The notes beneath the pieces were generated by a model. That model ran no database searches. It saw nothing but the letters and a program-made list of their open reading frames with translations, and was not told the DNA's origin. A DNA stretch of 5,050 bases, from NCBI GenBank assembly GCA_023431055.1, contig JAEYXX010000117.1, positions 1-5,050 of the forward strand, in the 5' to 3' direction. Position numbers and translations under genes: made by a program. The stretch is from Pseudomonadota bacterium. Lineage in GTDB: Bacteria; Pseudomonadota; Gammaproteobacteria; Pseudomonadales; Pseudomonadaceae. Below are positions 1 through 5,050 of the stretch, one piece after another (position 1 is the first letter of the stretch; each line of letters starts with the position of its first letter).

Positions 1-256
1 CGGCCAGGCTGCGTTGGCTGGCGTACAGATCTTCTACGCCGAACATCGGCAGGGCCTGTAGGTTCGCGCCAAGGTCTTTTTGCTGTAGCGCACCAGGTTG
101 CTGCGCTTTGCTTAGCTGGAACACGCCGTCGTCGAGAAACAGCATGCCGATGGGCAGGTCGAAGGCGCCGCCGGCCAGGGCGATATCCAGCGCCTCACGG
201 GCTCCAGGGCCGCTCCAGGGCGCCTGACGGCTGATGATCAGTAGAGACTTGCTCAC
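1..256 (-). CDS. tusC: TusC (DsrF-like) sulfur-relay subunit, 3' end missing at window edge
   Basis: TusC is a subunit of the cytoplasmic TusBCD heterohexamer, which passes sulfur from TusA to TusE and so to MnmA for 2-thiouridine at tRNA wobble position 34. The first 85 residues are visible on the minus strand. They begin SKSLLIISRQAPW after the initiator and contain a small-residue helix (GAREALDIALAGGAFD, about 18-33) followed by IGMLFLDDGVFQL (about 37-49), typical of the DsrE/DsrF fold. No cysteine occurs in the visible part, which fits TusC as the non-catalytic partner. The start is a GTG (254-256) whose first G is the last base of the tusD stop, so translational coupling is likely. Full family length is about 119 residues, so roughly a quarter lies off the left edge. 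The identification rests on the fold pattern plus the tusD neighbour. Confidence 0.9.
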   Translation of the reverse strand, partial: MSKSLLIISRQAPWSGPGAREALDIALAGGAFDLPIGMLFLDDGVFQLSKAQQPGALQQKDLGANLQALPMFGVEDLYASQRSLA

Positions 257-648
257 TATTGGCCTCCAAAGCAGATCAGTCGGTCGGCCTGTTGCGCGGC
301 TTCATGCAGTTGGCCGAGGCCGGAAAGCTCCCACGGGGCCTGCAGATTGGCCGCCGGGCGCGCATAGCGCAGCGCCTCTTCGTCGTTGAGTACGCCACGA
401 CGCAGGGCGGCAGCGATGCAGACCACGGCGTCGAGTTCATTGGCTGTGACGAATTCGCGCCACTCTCGGGGTAGATCCAGTTCGTCCTGTGGGCTCACGA
501 CATTGCTGGCAGCACTGTGCACGCCGTCCTGGTAGAAGAACAGGCGCACGATCTCATGGCCGCCCGCCAGCGCCGCCTGGGCAAAGCGCAGGGCGCGACG
601 CGAGGCAGGCAGGTGTGGGGCGGCGAACAGGGCGATGGCAAACTTCAT
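256..648 (-). CDS. tusD: TusD (DsrE-like) sulfurtransferase subunit
   Basis: TusD is the catalytic subunit of the TusBCD sulfur relay. It takes persulfide sulfur from TusA and hands it to TusE for tRNA 2-thiolation (Lys, Gln and Glu tRNAs). The protein has 130 residues against about 128 in E. coli. It starts MKFAIALFAAPH, followed by an alpha/beta core with HEIVRLFFYQDGV (31-43) and ELDAVVCIAAALRRGV (71-86). Cys77 in that second segment matches the E. coli active cysteine (Cys78), and RLICFGGQ closes the chain. The reading frame is open to 714, but the 22 extra residues are not family-like and the Met at 648 gives the usual N-terminus, so 648 was chosen. The Shine-Dalgarno there is weak. The stop overlaps the tusC start by one base, indicating a tusDC operon. 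The weakly matched promoter at 678-706 would place the start site inside this short leader. Confidence 0.95.
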   Translation of the reverse strand: MKFAIALFAAPHLPASRRALRFAQAALAGGHEIVRLFFYQDGVHSAASNVVSPQDELDLPREWREFVTANELDAVVCIAAALRRGVLNDEEALRYARPAANLQAPWELSGLGQLHEAAQQADRLICFGGQ

Positions 649-677
649 GGGGCATCCGGCGAGGCAAAACTGGGGCA

Positions 678-706
678 ATGATAAGGCTAGGGTGCCCGGC
701 AAACAA
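678..706 (-). promoter_or_regulatory. Predicted sigma70 promoter for tusDC
   Basis: On the minus strand, TATCAT (678-683, five of six to the -10 consensus) lies 17 bp downstream of TTGTTT (701-706, three of six to the -35). It sits between the yccA terminator and tusD and would give a leader of roughly 20-25 nt. The -35 match is poor, so the call depends on position and the good -10 box. Confidence 0.45.
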
Positions 707-741
707 AGAATCACTGCAGCCAGGTAAAGCAGGCGCGCAAG

Positions 742-763
742 AAAAAGCCCGCCGAAGCGGGCT
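742..763 (-). terminator. Rho-independent terminator of yccA
   Basis: Read on the minus strand, AGCCCGC and GCGGGCT form a perfect 7-bp GC-rich stem closed by a TTCG tetraloop and followed directly by a run of T (742-746). It begins 20 bp past the yccA stop and separates yccA from tusD, which lies further along the same strand. On the plus strand the stem is preceded by A residues and lacks a T tract, so the signal is directional. Confidence 0.9.
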
Positions 764-783
764 CGAAGGGGGACGAACCTTGA

Positions 784-1452
784 TCAGTCGTCGCCGCCCA
801 TGATGCCGAAGATCTGCAGCAGGCTGACGAACAGGTTGTAGATCGACACGTACAGGCTGATGGTAGCCATGATGTAGTTGCGCTCACCGCCATGGATGAT
901 GGCGCTGGTCTGGAACAGGATGCAGACCGAGGAGAACAGCACGAAGCCAGCGCTGATCGCCAGTTGCAGGCCGCTGATCTGGAAGAAGAAGCTGGCCAGA
1001 ATGGCGGCGAGCAGGACGAAGAAGCCGGCGGTGATGAAGCCGCTGAGGAAGCTCATGTCCTTGCGGGTGGTCAGCACGTAGGCGGACAGACCGAAGAACA
1101 CCAGCGCGGTCATGGAGAACGCCGAGCTGATAACCTCGGCGCCGTTGGCCATGCCCAGATAGCGGTTGAGGATCGGGCCAAGGGTGTAGCCCATGAAGCC
1201 GGTCAGGGCGAGGGTGGAAACCAGGCCCCAGGCCGAATCACGCAGCTTGTAGGTGAGGAAGAACAGGCCGTAGAAGCCGATCAGCACCACGAAGAAGTTC
1301 GGGTACGGCACGTTGGCACGCTGGCTGAGGAACGCGACCAGGCCACTGAAGGCCAGGGTGATGGCCAGCAAACCATAGGTGTTGCGCAACACCTTGCTGA
1401 CTTCCAGCTGTTCGGTCTGCGAATGGTTTAGTACGTAGTCTCGCTCTTGCAT
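784..1452 (-). CDS. yccA: YccA, Bax inhibitor-1 family inner-membrane protein
   Basis: This is a 222-residue multi-pass membrane protein of the BI-1/YccA family (E. coli YccA about 219). In E. coli, YccA is a substrate and modulator of the FtsH membrane protease. Seven hydrophobic segments are visible at about 23-42, 52-69, 74-95, 107-127, 134-154, 160-182 and 194-216. They follow a polar N-terminal tail (MQERDYVLNHSQTEQL), the part that FtsH handles in E. coli. Hallmarks include LRNTYGLLA near the first membrane segment, GFMGYTLGPIL, ILFQTSAIIHGG (178-189) and LYVSIYNLFVSLLQI (200-214); the chain ends GGDD. The open frame extends to 1575, but the Met at 1452 has AGGAG seven to eight bases upstream, gives the family-like N-terminus, and lies downstream of a good promoter, so it is chosen. 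The gene is monocistronic by its own promoter and terminator. Its role in Pseudomonas is inferred from the family only. Confidence 0.95.
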   Translation of the reverse strand: MQERDYVLNHSQTEQLEVSKVLRNTYGLLAITLAFSGLVAFLSQRANVPYPNFFVVLIGFYGLFFLTYKLRDSAWGLVSTLALTGFMGYTLGPILNRYLGMANGAEVISSAFSMTALVFFGLSAYVLTTRKDMSFLSGFITAGFFVLLAAILASFFFQISGLQLAISAGFVLFSSVCILFQTSAIIHGGERNYIMATISLYVSIYNLFVSLLQIFGIMGGDD

Positions 1453-1497
1453 GGCGACGCTCCTGTGGCACGAGGATCCGTTATTTGATTGGACCGG

Positions 1498-1525
1498 ATC
1501 ATAACAGAGCCAGTCGAGGTGCCAA
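1498..1525 (-). promoter_or_regulatory. Predicted sigma70 promoter for yccA
   Basis: On the minus strand, TTGGCA (1520-1525, five of six) and TATGAT (1498-1503, five of six) are separated by 16 bp. The expected start site is near 1491, leaving a leader of about 40 nt before the ATG at 1452. Its -35 box lies only 10 bp from the -35 box of the divergent tRNA-Ser promoter. Confidence 0.75.
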
Positions 1526-1535
1526 GACAGAGAGT

Positions 1536-1563
1536 TTGACAGTGTGTTGCGTTCCGGTAAGAT
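1536..1563 (+). promoter_or_regulatory. Predicted sigma70 promoter for tRNA-Ser
   Basis: A perfect -35 TTGACA (1536-1541) is followed after 16 bp by TAAGAT (1558-1563, four of six to the -10). The bases just downstream (TGCCGCCCGC, 1564-1573) are strongly GC-rich, like the discriminators of stringently controlled stable-RNA promoters. The start site would be near 1570, giving a 5' leader of about 45 nt to be removed by RNase P. Confidence 0.75.
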
Positions 1564-1616
1564 TGCCGCCCGCACTGCAGCGGAGGTTGAAGTCTCATCC
1601 TCCCTACTCAGCGTTT

Positions 1617-1704
1617 GGAAGCGTGGCCGAGTGGTTTAAGGCAACGGTCTTGAAAACCGTCGATGGGCAACTATCCGTGAGTTCGAATCTCACCGCTTCC
1701 GCCA
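1617..1704 (+). tRNA. tRNA-Ser, anticodon TGA
   Basis: The 88-nt class II tRNA folds fully. The acceptor stem is GGAAGCG (1617-1623) with CGCTTCC (1694-1700), the discriminator is G, and CCA is encoded at 1702-1704. The anticodon stem ACGGT/ACCGT encloses loop CTTGAAA, giving anticodon TGA, which reads UCA and probably other UCN codons. The long variable arm pairs GATGG with CTATC around a GCAA loop, as expected for serine. The T arm is GTGAG-TTCGAAT-CTCAC. It is transcribed away from yccA and towards gacA. Confidence 0.98.
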
Positions 1705-1711
1705 ATTCCCC

Positions 1712-1731
1712 ATATTGCCTTGAAGCAATAT
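1712..1731 (+). repeat. 7-bp inverted repeat just after tRNA-Ser
   Basis: ATATTGC (1712-1718) and GCAATAT (1725-1731) form a perfect stem with a six-base loop, starting eight bases after the tRNA CCA. There is no T tract behind it, so it does not look like an intrinsic terminator. It may be a 3' processing or stabilising stem of the tRNA precursor. Function is not shown by the sequence. Confidence 0.5.
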
Positions 1732-1772
1732 CTGACCTTAATCTGGCGCTTGCTTTTTGACTGCCGCACGCC

Positions 1773-1797
1773 AAGCTAGGTCAGCCCCTGGCTTTTT
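1773..1797 (+). terminator. Probable intrinsic terminator after tRNA-Ser
   Basis: AAGCTAGG (1773-1780) pairs with CCTGGCTT (1787-1794) through eight pairs, one of them G-U, around a six-base loop. A T run covers 1793-1797, partly inside the stem. It would end tRNA-Ser transcription and separate it from gacA. The T tract is short, so some read-through into gacA is possible. Confidence 0.55.
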
Positions 1798-1828
1798 GCT
1801 AAGGTGGCCGGCAGGTTCAACCTCACCG

Positions 1829-1859
1829 TCGTTGCACGGTGGCTGACAAGGTGCAACGA
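1829..1859 (+). repeat. 9-bp inverted repeat touching the gacA ribosome binding site
   Basis: TCGTTGCAC (1829-1837) and GTGCAACGA (1851-1859) are perfect inverted copies separated by 13 bases. The right arm ends inside the gacA Shine-Dalgarno stretch GAGGTG (1858-1863). In RNA it would form a hairpin ending eight bases before the start codon; in DNA it could be a dyad operator site. Which of these applies, if either, cannot be told from sequence alone. Confidence 0.6.
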
Positions 1860-1867
1860 GGTGGCGA

Positions 1868-2512
1868 TTGATTAGGGTCCTGGTAGTCGACGATCACGAT
1901 CTGGTTCGCACGGGCATCAGCCGCATGTTGGCCGATATCGATGGTCTGCAAGTGGTGGGCGAAGCCTGCACCGGCGAAGAAGCCCTGCTCAAGGTCCGCG
2001 AACTCAAGCCCGATGTCGTTCTGATGGACGTCAAGATGCCCGGCATCGGTGGCCTGGAGGCCACCCGCAAGCTGATGCGCAGCCACCCCGATATCAAGGT
2101 CGTCGCGGTCACCGTGTGCGAAGAGGACCCGTTCCCGACTCGCCTGCTGCAGGCCGGCGCCGCCGGTTACCTGACCAAGGGTGCGGCGCTGGATGAGATG
2201 GTGCAGGCCATTCGCCTGGTGTTCGCCGGCCAGCGCTACATCGACCCGCAGATTGCACAGCAACTGGCGCTGAAATCCTTCCAGCCGCAGAGCAATGGCT
2301 CGCCATTCGACTTGTTGTCCGAGCGTGAAATCCAGATTGCCCTGATGATCGCCAACTGCCACAAGGTGCAGAACATCTCGGACAAACTGTGCCTGTCGCC
2401 GAAGACGGTCAACACCTACCGTTACCGTATCTTCGAGAAACTCTCCATCACCAGCGACGTCGAGCTGGCCCTGCTTGCGGTACGCCACGGCATGGTCGAC
2501 GCCGTTAGCTGA
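1868..2512 (+). CDS. gacA: GacA, response regulator of the GacS/GacA system
   Basis: GacA is the cytoplasmic response regulator phosphorylated by the sensor kinase GacS. In pseudomonads it activates the small RNAs RsmY and RsmZ, which titrate RsmA/CsrA and so control secondary metabolism, exoproducts, biofilm and virulence. The 214 residues match the family length. The receiver domain (about 1-120) has the acidic pair Asp8-Asp9, phospho-acceptor Asp54 in LMDVKMPG, Thr82 and Lys104. A LuxR-type helix-turn-helix domain (about 147-207) carries [13 protein letters not shown] and the recognition helix [17 protein letters not shown]. The start is TTG at 1868: an in-frame TGA at 1844-1846 with no ATG or GTG between them leaves no other choice that keeps Asp8-Asp9. 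GAGG (1858-1861) lies six bases upstream. uvrC follows after two bases. No convincing promoter was found in 1798-1867; transcription may start within the gap after tRNA-Ser or come partly from read-through. Confidence 0.97.
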   Translation: MIRVLVVDDHDLVRTGISRMLADIDGLQVVGEACTGEEALLKVRELKPDVVLMDVKMPGIGGLEATRKLMRSHPDIKVVAVTVCEEDPFPTRLLQAGAAGYLTKGAALDEMVQAIRLVFAGQRYIDPQIAQQLALKSFQPQSNGSPFDLLSEREIQIALMIANCHKVQNISDKLCLSPKTVNTYRYRIFEKLSITSDVELALLAVRHGMVDAVS

Positions 2513-2514
2513 AG

Positions 2515-4338
2515 ATGTCCGCTCCCTTCGATTCGAGTGCCTTCCTGGCGACCTGCAGCGGTCGTCCTGGGGTCTATCGCATGTTCGATGGCGAGGCGCG
2601 CCTGCTCTATGTCGGCAAGGCGAAGAATCTCAAGAAGCGTCTCTCCAGCTATTTCCGCAAGACCGGCCAGGCGCCCAAGACGGCGGCTCTGGTCGCACGC
2701 ATCGCGCAGATCGAAACGACCATCACCGCCAACGAGACCGAGGCGCTGCTGCTGGAGCAGACGCTGATCAAGGAATGGCGGCCGCCGTACAACATCCTGC
2801 TGCGCGACGATAAGTCCTATCCCTACGTGTTTCTTTCCGATGGCGAATTTCCACGCCTAGGCATTCATCGCGGCGCGAAAAAGGCCAAGGGACGCTATTT
2901 CGGTCCTTACCCCAGCGCCCTGGCGATTCGCGAGAGCCTGAGCCTGCTGCAGAAGACCTTTCTGGTGCGTCAGTGCGAGGACAGTTACTACAAGAACCGT
3001 ACGCGCCCCTGTCTGCAATATCAGATCAAGCGCTGCAAGGGCCCTTGCGTCGGTCTGGTCAGCCCCGAGGAATACGCCGAAGACGTGCGCCATTCGGTGA
3101 TGTTTCTCGACGGCCGCAGCAATGCCTTGAGCGAGGAACTTTCCAGCGCTATGGAGAAGGCCTCGATGGCGTTGGAGTTCGAGCGCGCCGCCGAGCTGCG
3201 TGATCAGATCGCCTTGCTGCGTCGTGTGCAGGATCAGCAGAGCATGGAAGGTGGCAGCGGCGACGTCGATGTGGTTGCGGTGATGCTCACCCCTGGCGGC
3301 GCCTGTGTGCACCTGATCAGTGTGCGAGGTGGACGCGTGCTGGGCAGCAAGAATTTTTTCCCGCAGGTGGCGATCGAGGAGGAGGGCGGCGATGTGTTGA
3401 TGGCCTTCCTCGCTCAGTACTACCTGGGCAATGCCGAGCGCGATCTGCCCAGCGAGTTGATCGTCAACGTGCAGCATGAAGACTTCGCCACCTTGATCGA
3501 AGCGATCGAATCATTGCGTGAACGCAGCCTGAGCATCAGTTTGCGTGTACGCGGCACCCGTGCCCGCTGGCAGCAATTGGCCGTTACCAACGCCGAACAG
3601 GCGCTGGCGGCACGTCTGGCCAATCGGCAGCACCTGGCCGAACGCTTCGAGGCGTTGGCCGCCGTGCTGGAAATGGACGAGCCGCCGCAGCGCATGGAGT
3701 GCTTCGACATCAGCCACTCCAGCGGCGAGGCGACCGTCGCCTCCTGCGTGGTGTTCGGCCCCGAAGGGCCGCTGAAATCCGATTACCGTCGCTTCAATAT
3801 CGAGGGCGTTACGCCCGGCGATGACTATGCGGCCATGCACCAGGCGCTGACGCGGCGTTTCAGCAAGATCAAGGATGGCGAAGGCAAGCTGCCTGACGTG
3901 CTGTTGGTGGACGGTGGCAAGGGGCAACTGGCCATGGCGCGCGAAGTGTTACAGGAGCTGGCAGTGCCGGATCTGATCCTGCTTGGCGTGGCCAAGGGTA
4001 CGACGCGCAAGCCTGGCCTCGAAGTGCTCTACCTGAACGACGCCGAGCATGAGTTCACCTTGCCCGGCAACTCGCCGGCGCTGCACCTGATCCAGCAGAT
4101 CCGGGATGAGTCGCACCGTTTCGCGATCACCGGGCACCGTGCGCGACGCGGCAAGACGCGGCGTACTTCGACGCTGGAAGAAGTCGCCGGGATCGGCCCG
4201 AAGCGGCGGCGTGAACTGCTCAACCACTTCGGCGGCCTGCAGGAATTGTCCCGCGCCAGTGCCGAAGAAATCGCCAAAGCGCCCGGAATCAGTAAAAAGC
4301 TCGCCGAGTTGATTTATGACACTCTGCACAGTGAGTAG
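2515..4338 (+). CDS. uvrC: UvrC, excinuclease ABC subunit C
   Basis: UvrC makes the 3' and 5' incisions around a DNA lesion marked by UvrA and UvrB in nucleotide excision repair. The 607 residues are full length (E. coli about 610). The N-terminal GIY-YIG nuclease (about 16-95) contains GVYR (Tyr21), [13 protein letters not shown] (Tyr32, Arg42), Glu81 and Asn93. Cysteines 154, 166, 174 and 178 sit at the positions reported as iron-sulfur ligands in E. coli UvrC. A UVR helix pair for UvrB contact lies at about 205-240. The RNase H-like nuclease shows Asp398 (CFDISHS), Asp437 (GDDYAAM), Asp466 ([10 protein letters not shown]) and His534 (DESH). Two helix-hairpin-helix motifs end the protein ([10 protein letters not shown] and [13 protein letters not shown]). 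The ATG is two bases after the gacA stop and has almost no Shine-Dalgarno of its own, so coupling to gacA translation is likely. Confidence 0.98.
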   Translation: MSAPFDSSAFLATCSGRPGVYRMFDGEARLLYVGKAKNLKKRLSSYFRKTGQAPKTAALVARIAQIETTITANETEALLLEQTLIKEWRPPYNILLRDDKSYPYVFLSDGEFPRLGIHRGAKKAKGRYFGPYPSALAIRESLSLLQKTFLVRQCEDSYYKNRTRPCLQYQIKRCKGPCVGLVSPEEYAEDVRHSVMFLDGRSNALSEELSSAMEKASMALEFERAAELRDQIALLRRVQDQQSMEGGSGDVDVVAVMLTPGGACVHLISVRGGRVLGSKNFFPQVAIEEEGGDVLMAFLAQYYLGNAERDLPSELIVNVQHEDFATLIEAIESLRERSLSISLRVRGTRARWQQLAVTNAEQALAARLANRQHLAERFEALAAVLEMDEPPQRMECFDISHSSGEATVASCVVFGPEGPLKSDYRRFNIEGVTPGDDYAAMHQALTRRFSKIKDGEGKLPDVLLVDGGKGQLAMAREVLQELAVPDLILLGVAKGTTRKPGLEVLYLNDAEHEFTLPGNSPALHLIQQIRDESHRFAITGHRARRGKTRRTSTLEEVAGIGPKRRRELLNHFGGLQELSRASAEEIAKAPGISKKLAELIYDTLHSE

Positions 4339-4371
4339 AATGCCTGTTCACTTCGCAGCCTAGTTGTGCCG

Positions 4372-4932
4372 ATGAATATCCCCAACTTGCTTACCGTGCT
4401 CCGGGTCGCACTGATTCCGGTCTTCATTCTCCTGTTCTATATGCCCTTCTCCTGGAGTTACTGGGCTGCCAGCGGCGTCTTCGCCGTTGCTGCCGCGACC
4501 GACTGGCTCGACGGCTACCTGGCTCGCCGTTGGGAGCAGGGCACTCCGTTCGGCGCTTTCCTCGATCCGGTAGCCGACAAACTGATGGTGGCGGTAGCGC
4601 TGGTACTGCTGGTTGCGGAGCATTCCAACCTCTGGCTGACCCTCGCGGCAGCGACCATCATCGGTCGCGAGATCGTCGTCTCTGCCTTGCGCGAGTGGAT
4701 GGCCGAGCTGGGGGCTCGGGCACACGTGGCGGTATCCAATCTCGGCAAATGGAAAACCGCGGCGCAGATGCTGGCCCTGGTCATCCTGCTGGGCAATCCG
4801 CCTGTGTTCACCTTCTGGGTCGTGGTCGGATACATCCTGCTGGTGATCGCAGCGGTGCTGACATTGTGGTCGATGCTGCAGTATCTGCTGGCTGCCTGGC
4901 CGCACCTCAGCACCACCTCTGAAAAGAAATAA
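4372..4932 (+). CDS. pgsA: PgsA, CDP-diacylglycerol-glycerol-3-phosphate 3-phosphatidyltransferase
   Basis: PgsA makes phosphatidylglycerophosphate from CDP-diacylglycerol and glycerol-3-phosphate at the inner membrane, the committed step to phosphatidylglycerol and cardiolipin. The 186 residues carry the complete CDP-alcohol phosphotransferase signature at 44-69: Asp44, Asp47, Gly48, Ala51, Arg52, Gly61, Asp65 and Asp69, which bind the metal ions and CDP. Hydrophobic segments lie at about 8-24, 28-45, 70-95, 130-141 and 148-172, and the tail is short and polar (TTSEKK). [16 protein letters not shown] and [10 protein letters not shown] are strongly PgsA-like. The start could be GTG at 4366 or ATG at 4372; the ATG is preferred because [12 protein letters not shown] matches the usual N-terminus. 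Neither has a strong ribosome binding site. It lies 33 bp after uvrC and is probably cotranscribed with it. Confidence 0.96.
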   Translation: MNIPNLLTVLRVALIPVFILLFYMPFSWSYWAASGVFAVAAATDWLDGYLARRWEQGTPFGAFLDPVADKLMVAVALVLLVAEHSNLWLTLAAATIIGREIVVSALREWMAELGARAHVAVSNLGKWKTAAQMLALVILLGNPPVFTFWVVVGYILLVIAAVLTLWSMLQYLLAAWPHLSTTSEKK

Positions 4933-4951
4933 GTATTTTTGAATCAAAGGG

Positions 4952-4979
4952 TTGACGGCGCGATTCGATTCTATAGAAT
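4952..4979 (+). promoter_or_regulatory. Predicted sigma70 promoter for tRNA-Gly
   Basis: TTGACG (4952-4957, five of six) and TAGAAT (4974-4979, five of six) are separated by 16 bp. A GC-rich discriminator (GGCGCCCG, 4980-4987) follows, as in stable-RNA promoters. The start site would be near 4986, about 14 nt before the tRNA. The -10 box lies inside a perfect 12-bp palindrome at 4968-4979. Confidence 0.8.
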
Positions 4980-4999
4980 GGCGCCCGTCGACAAGACAA

Positions 5000-5050
<51 letters not shown>

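Noticed and set aside
649..714. In-frame N-terminal extension of tusD up to an ATG at 714
   Set aside because: It adds 22 residues not seen in TusD, which normally starts at MKFA or similar; the extension would also overlap the predicted promoter.
892..1431. 179-codon plus-strand open frame opposite yccA
   Set aside because: Its Gln/Glu/Gly/Ala-rich low-complexity translation is the usual antisense shadow of a membrane protein in GC-rich DNA; no ribosome site or family resemblance.
1453..1575. In-frame N-terminal extension of yccA up to 1575
   Set aside because: The Met at 1452 has a good ribosome binding site and matches the family N-terminus; the longer frame would span the yccA promoter and the tRNA-Ser promoter.
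1757..1785. TTGACT (1757-1762) as a -35 box for gacA
   Set aside because: No acceptable -10 box occurs 15-19 bp downstream, and the region overlaps the probable tRNA-Ser terminator.
1744..1802. Sigma54-like GG/GC elements in the gap before gacA
   Set aside because: The spacing between the GG and GC pairs does not give the required ten bases.
1700..1870. Genomic island attachment site behind tRNA-Ser
   Set aside because: No integrase gene and no repeated copy of the tRNA 3' end is present in the window.
1823..2488. 221-codon minus-strand open frame opposite gacA, and similar long frames opposite uvrC (2857-3477) and pgsA (4360-4947)
   Set aside because: They mirror well-supported genes in GC-rich sequence and show no recognisable domains or initiation signals.
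1925..2512. gacA starting at the first in-frame ATG (residue 20)
   Set aside because: This would remove the first strand and Asp8-Asp9 of the receiver domain, which are needed for metal binding and phosphorylation.
1705..2515. LexA box controlling gacA-uvrC
   Set aside because: I found no CTG-N10-CAG type site in the gap upstream of gacA.

Overview
The window looks like chromosomal core DNA from a Pseudomonas species. GacA, UvrC, PgsA and TusD all read as close relatives of the pseudomonad proteins, base composition is moderately GC-rich, and the linkage gacA-uvrC-pgsA-tRNA-Gly is typical of the genus. The species cannot be fixed from the sequence; differences from what I remember of P. aeruginosa suggest another lineage.

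Left part, minus strand: yccA (784-1452), a Bax-inhibitor-1 family membrane protein, has its own promoter and a strong intrinsic terminator. It is followed by tusD (256-648) and the start of tusC (1-256, cut by the window edge). These are sulfur-relay proteins for 2-thiouridine in tRNA wobble positions; tusB and tusE would be expected beyond the left edge.

Centre: a 164-bp gap carries two back-to-back sigma70-type promoters, one for yccA (minus) and one for tRNA-Ser(TGA) (plus, 1617-1704). The 163-bp gap after the tRNA holds a 7-bp hairpin, a probable intrinsic terminator, and a 9-bp inverted repeat that touches the gacA ribosome binding site.

Right part, plus strand: gacA (1868-2512, TTG start), uvrC (2515-4338) and pgsA (4372-4932) form a tight cluster with gaps of 2 and 33 bp. 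They encode the GacS/GacA response regulator, the excision-repair nuclease subunit and phosphatidylglycerophosphate synthase. No hairpin terminator is visible after pgsA. A separate promoter drives tRNA-Gly(GCC), which starts at 5000 and runs off the right edge.

All genes belong to well-known families and appear intact apart from the two cut by the edges. I see no mobile element, CRISPR array, phage remnant or undescribed system. The points most worth a second look are in the non-coding gaps and in a few residue-level features of the proteins.
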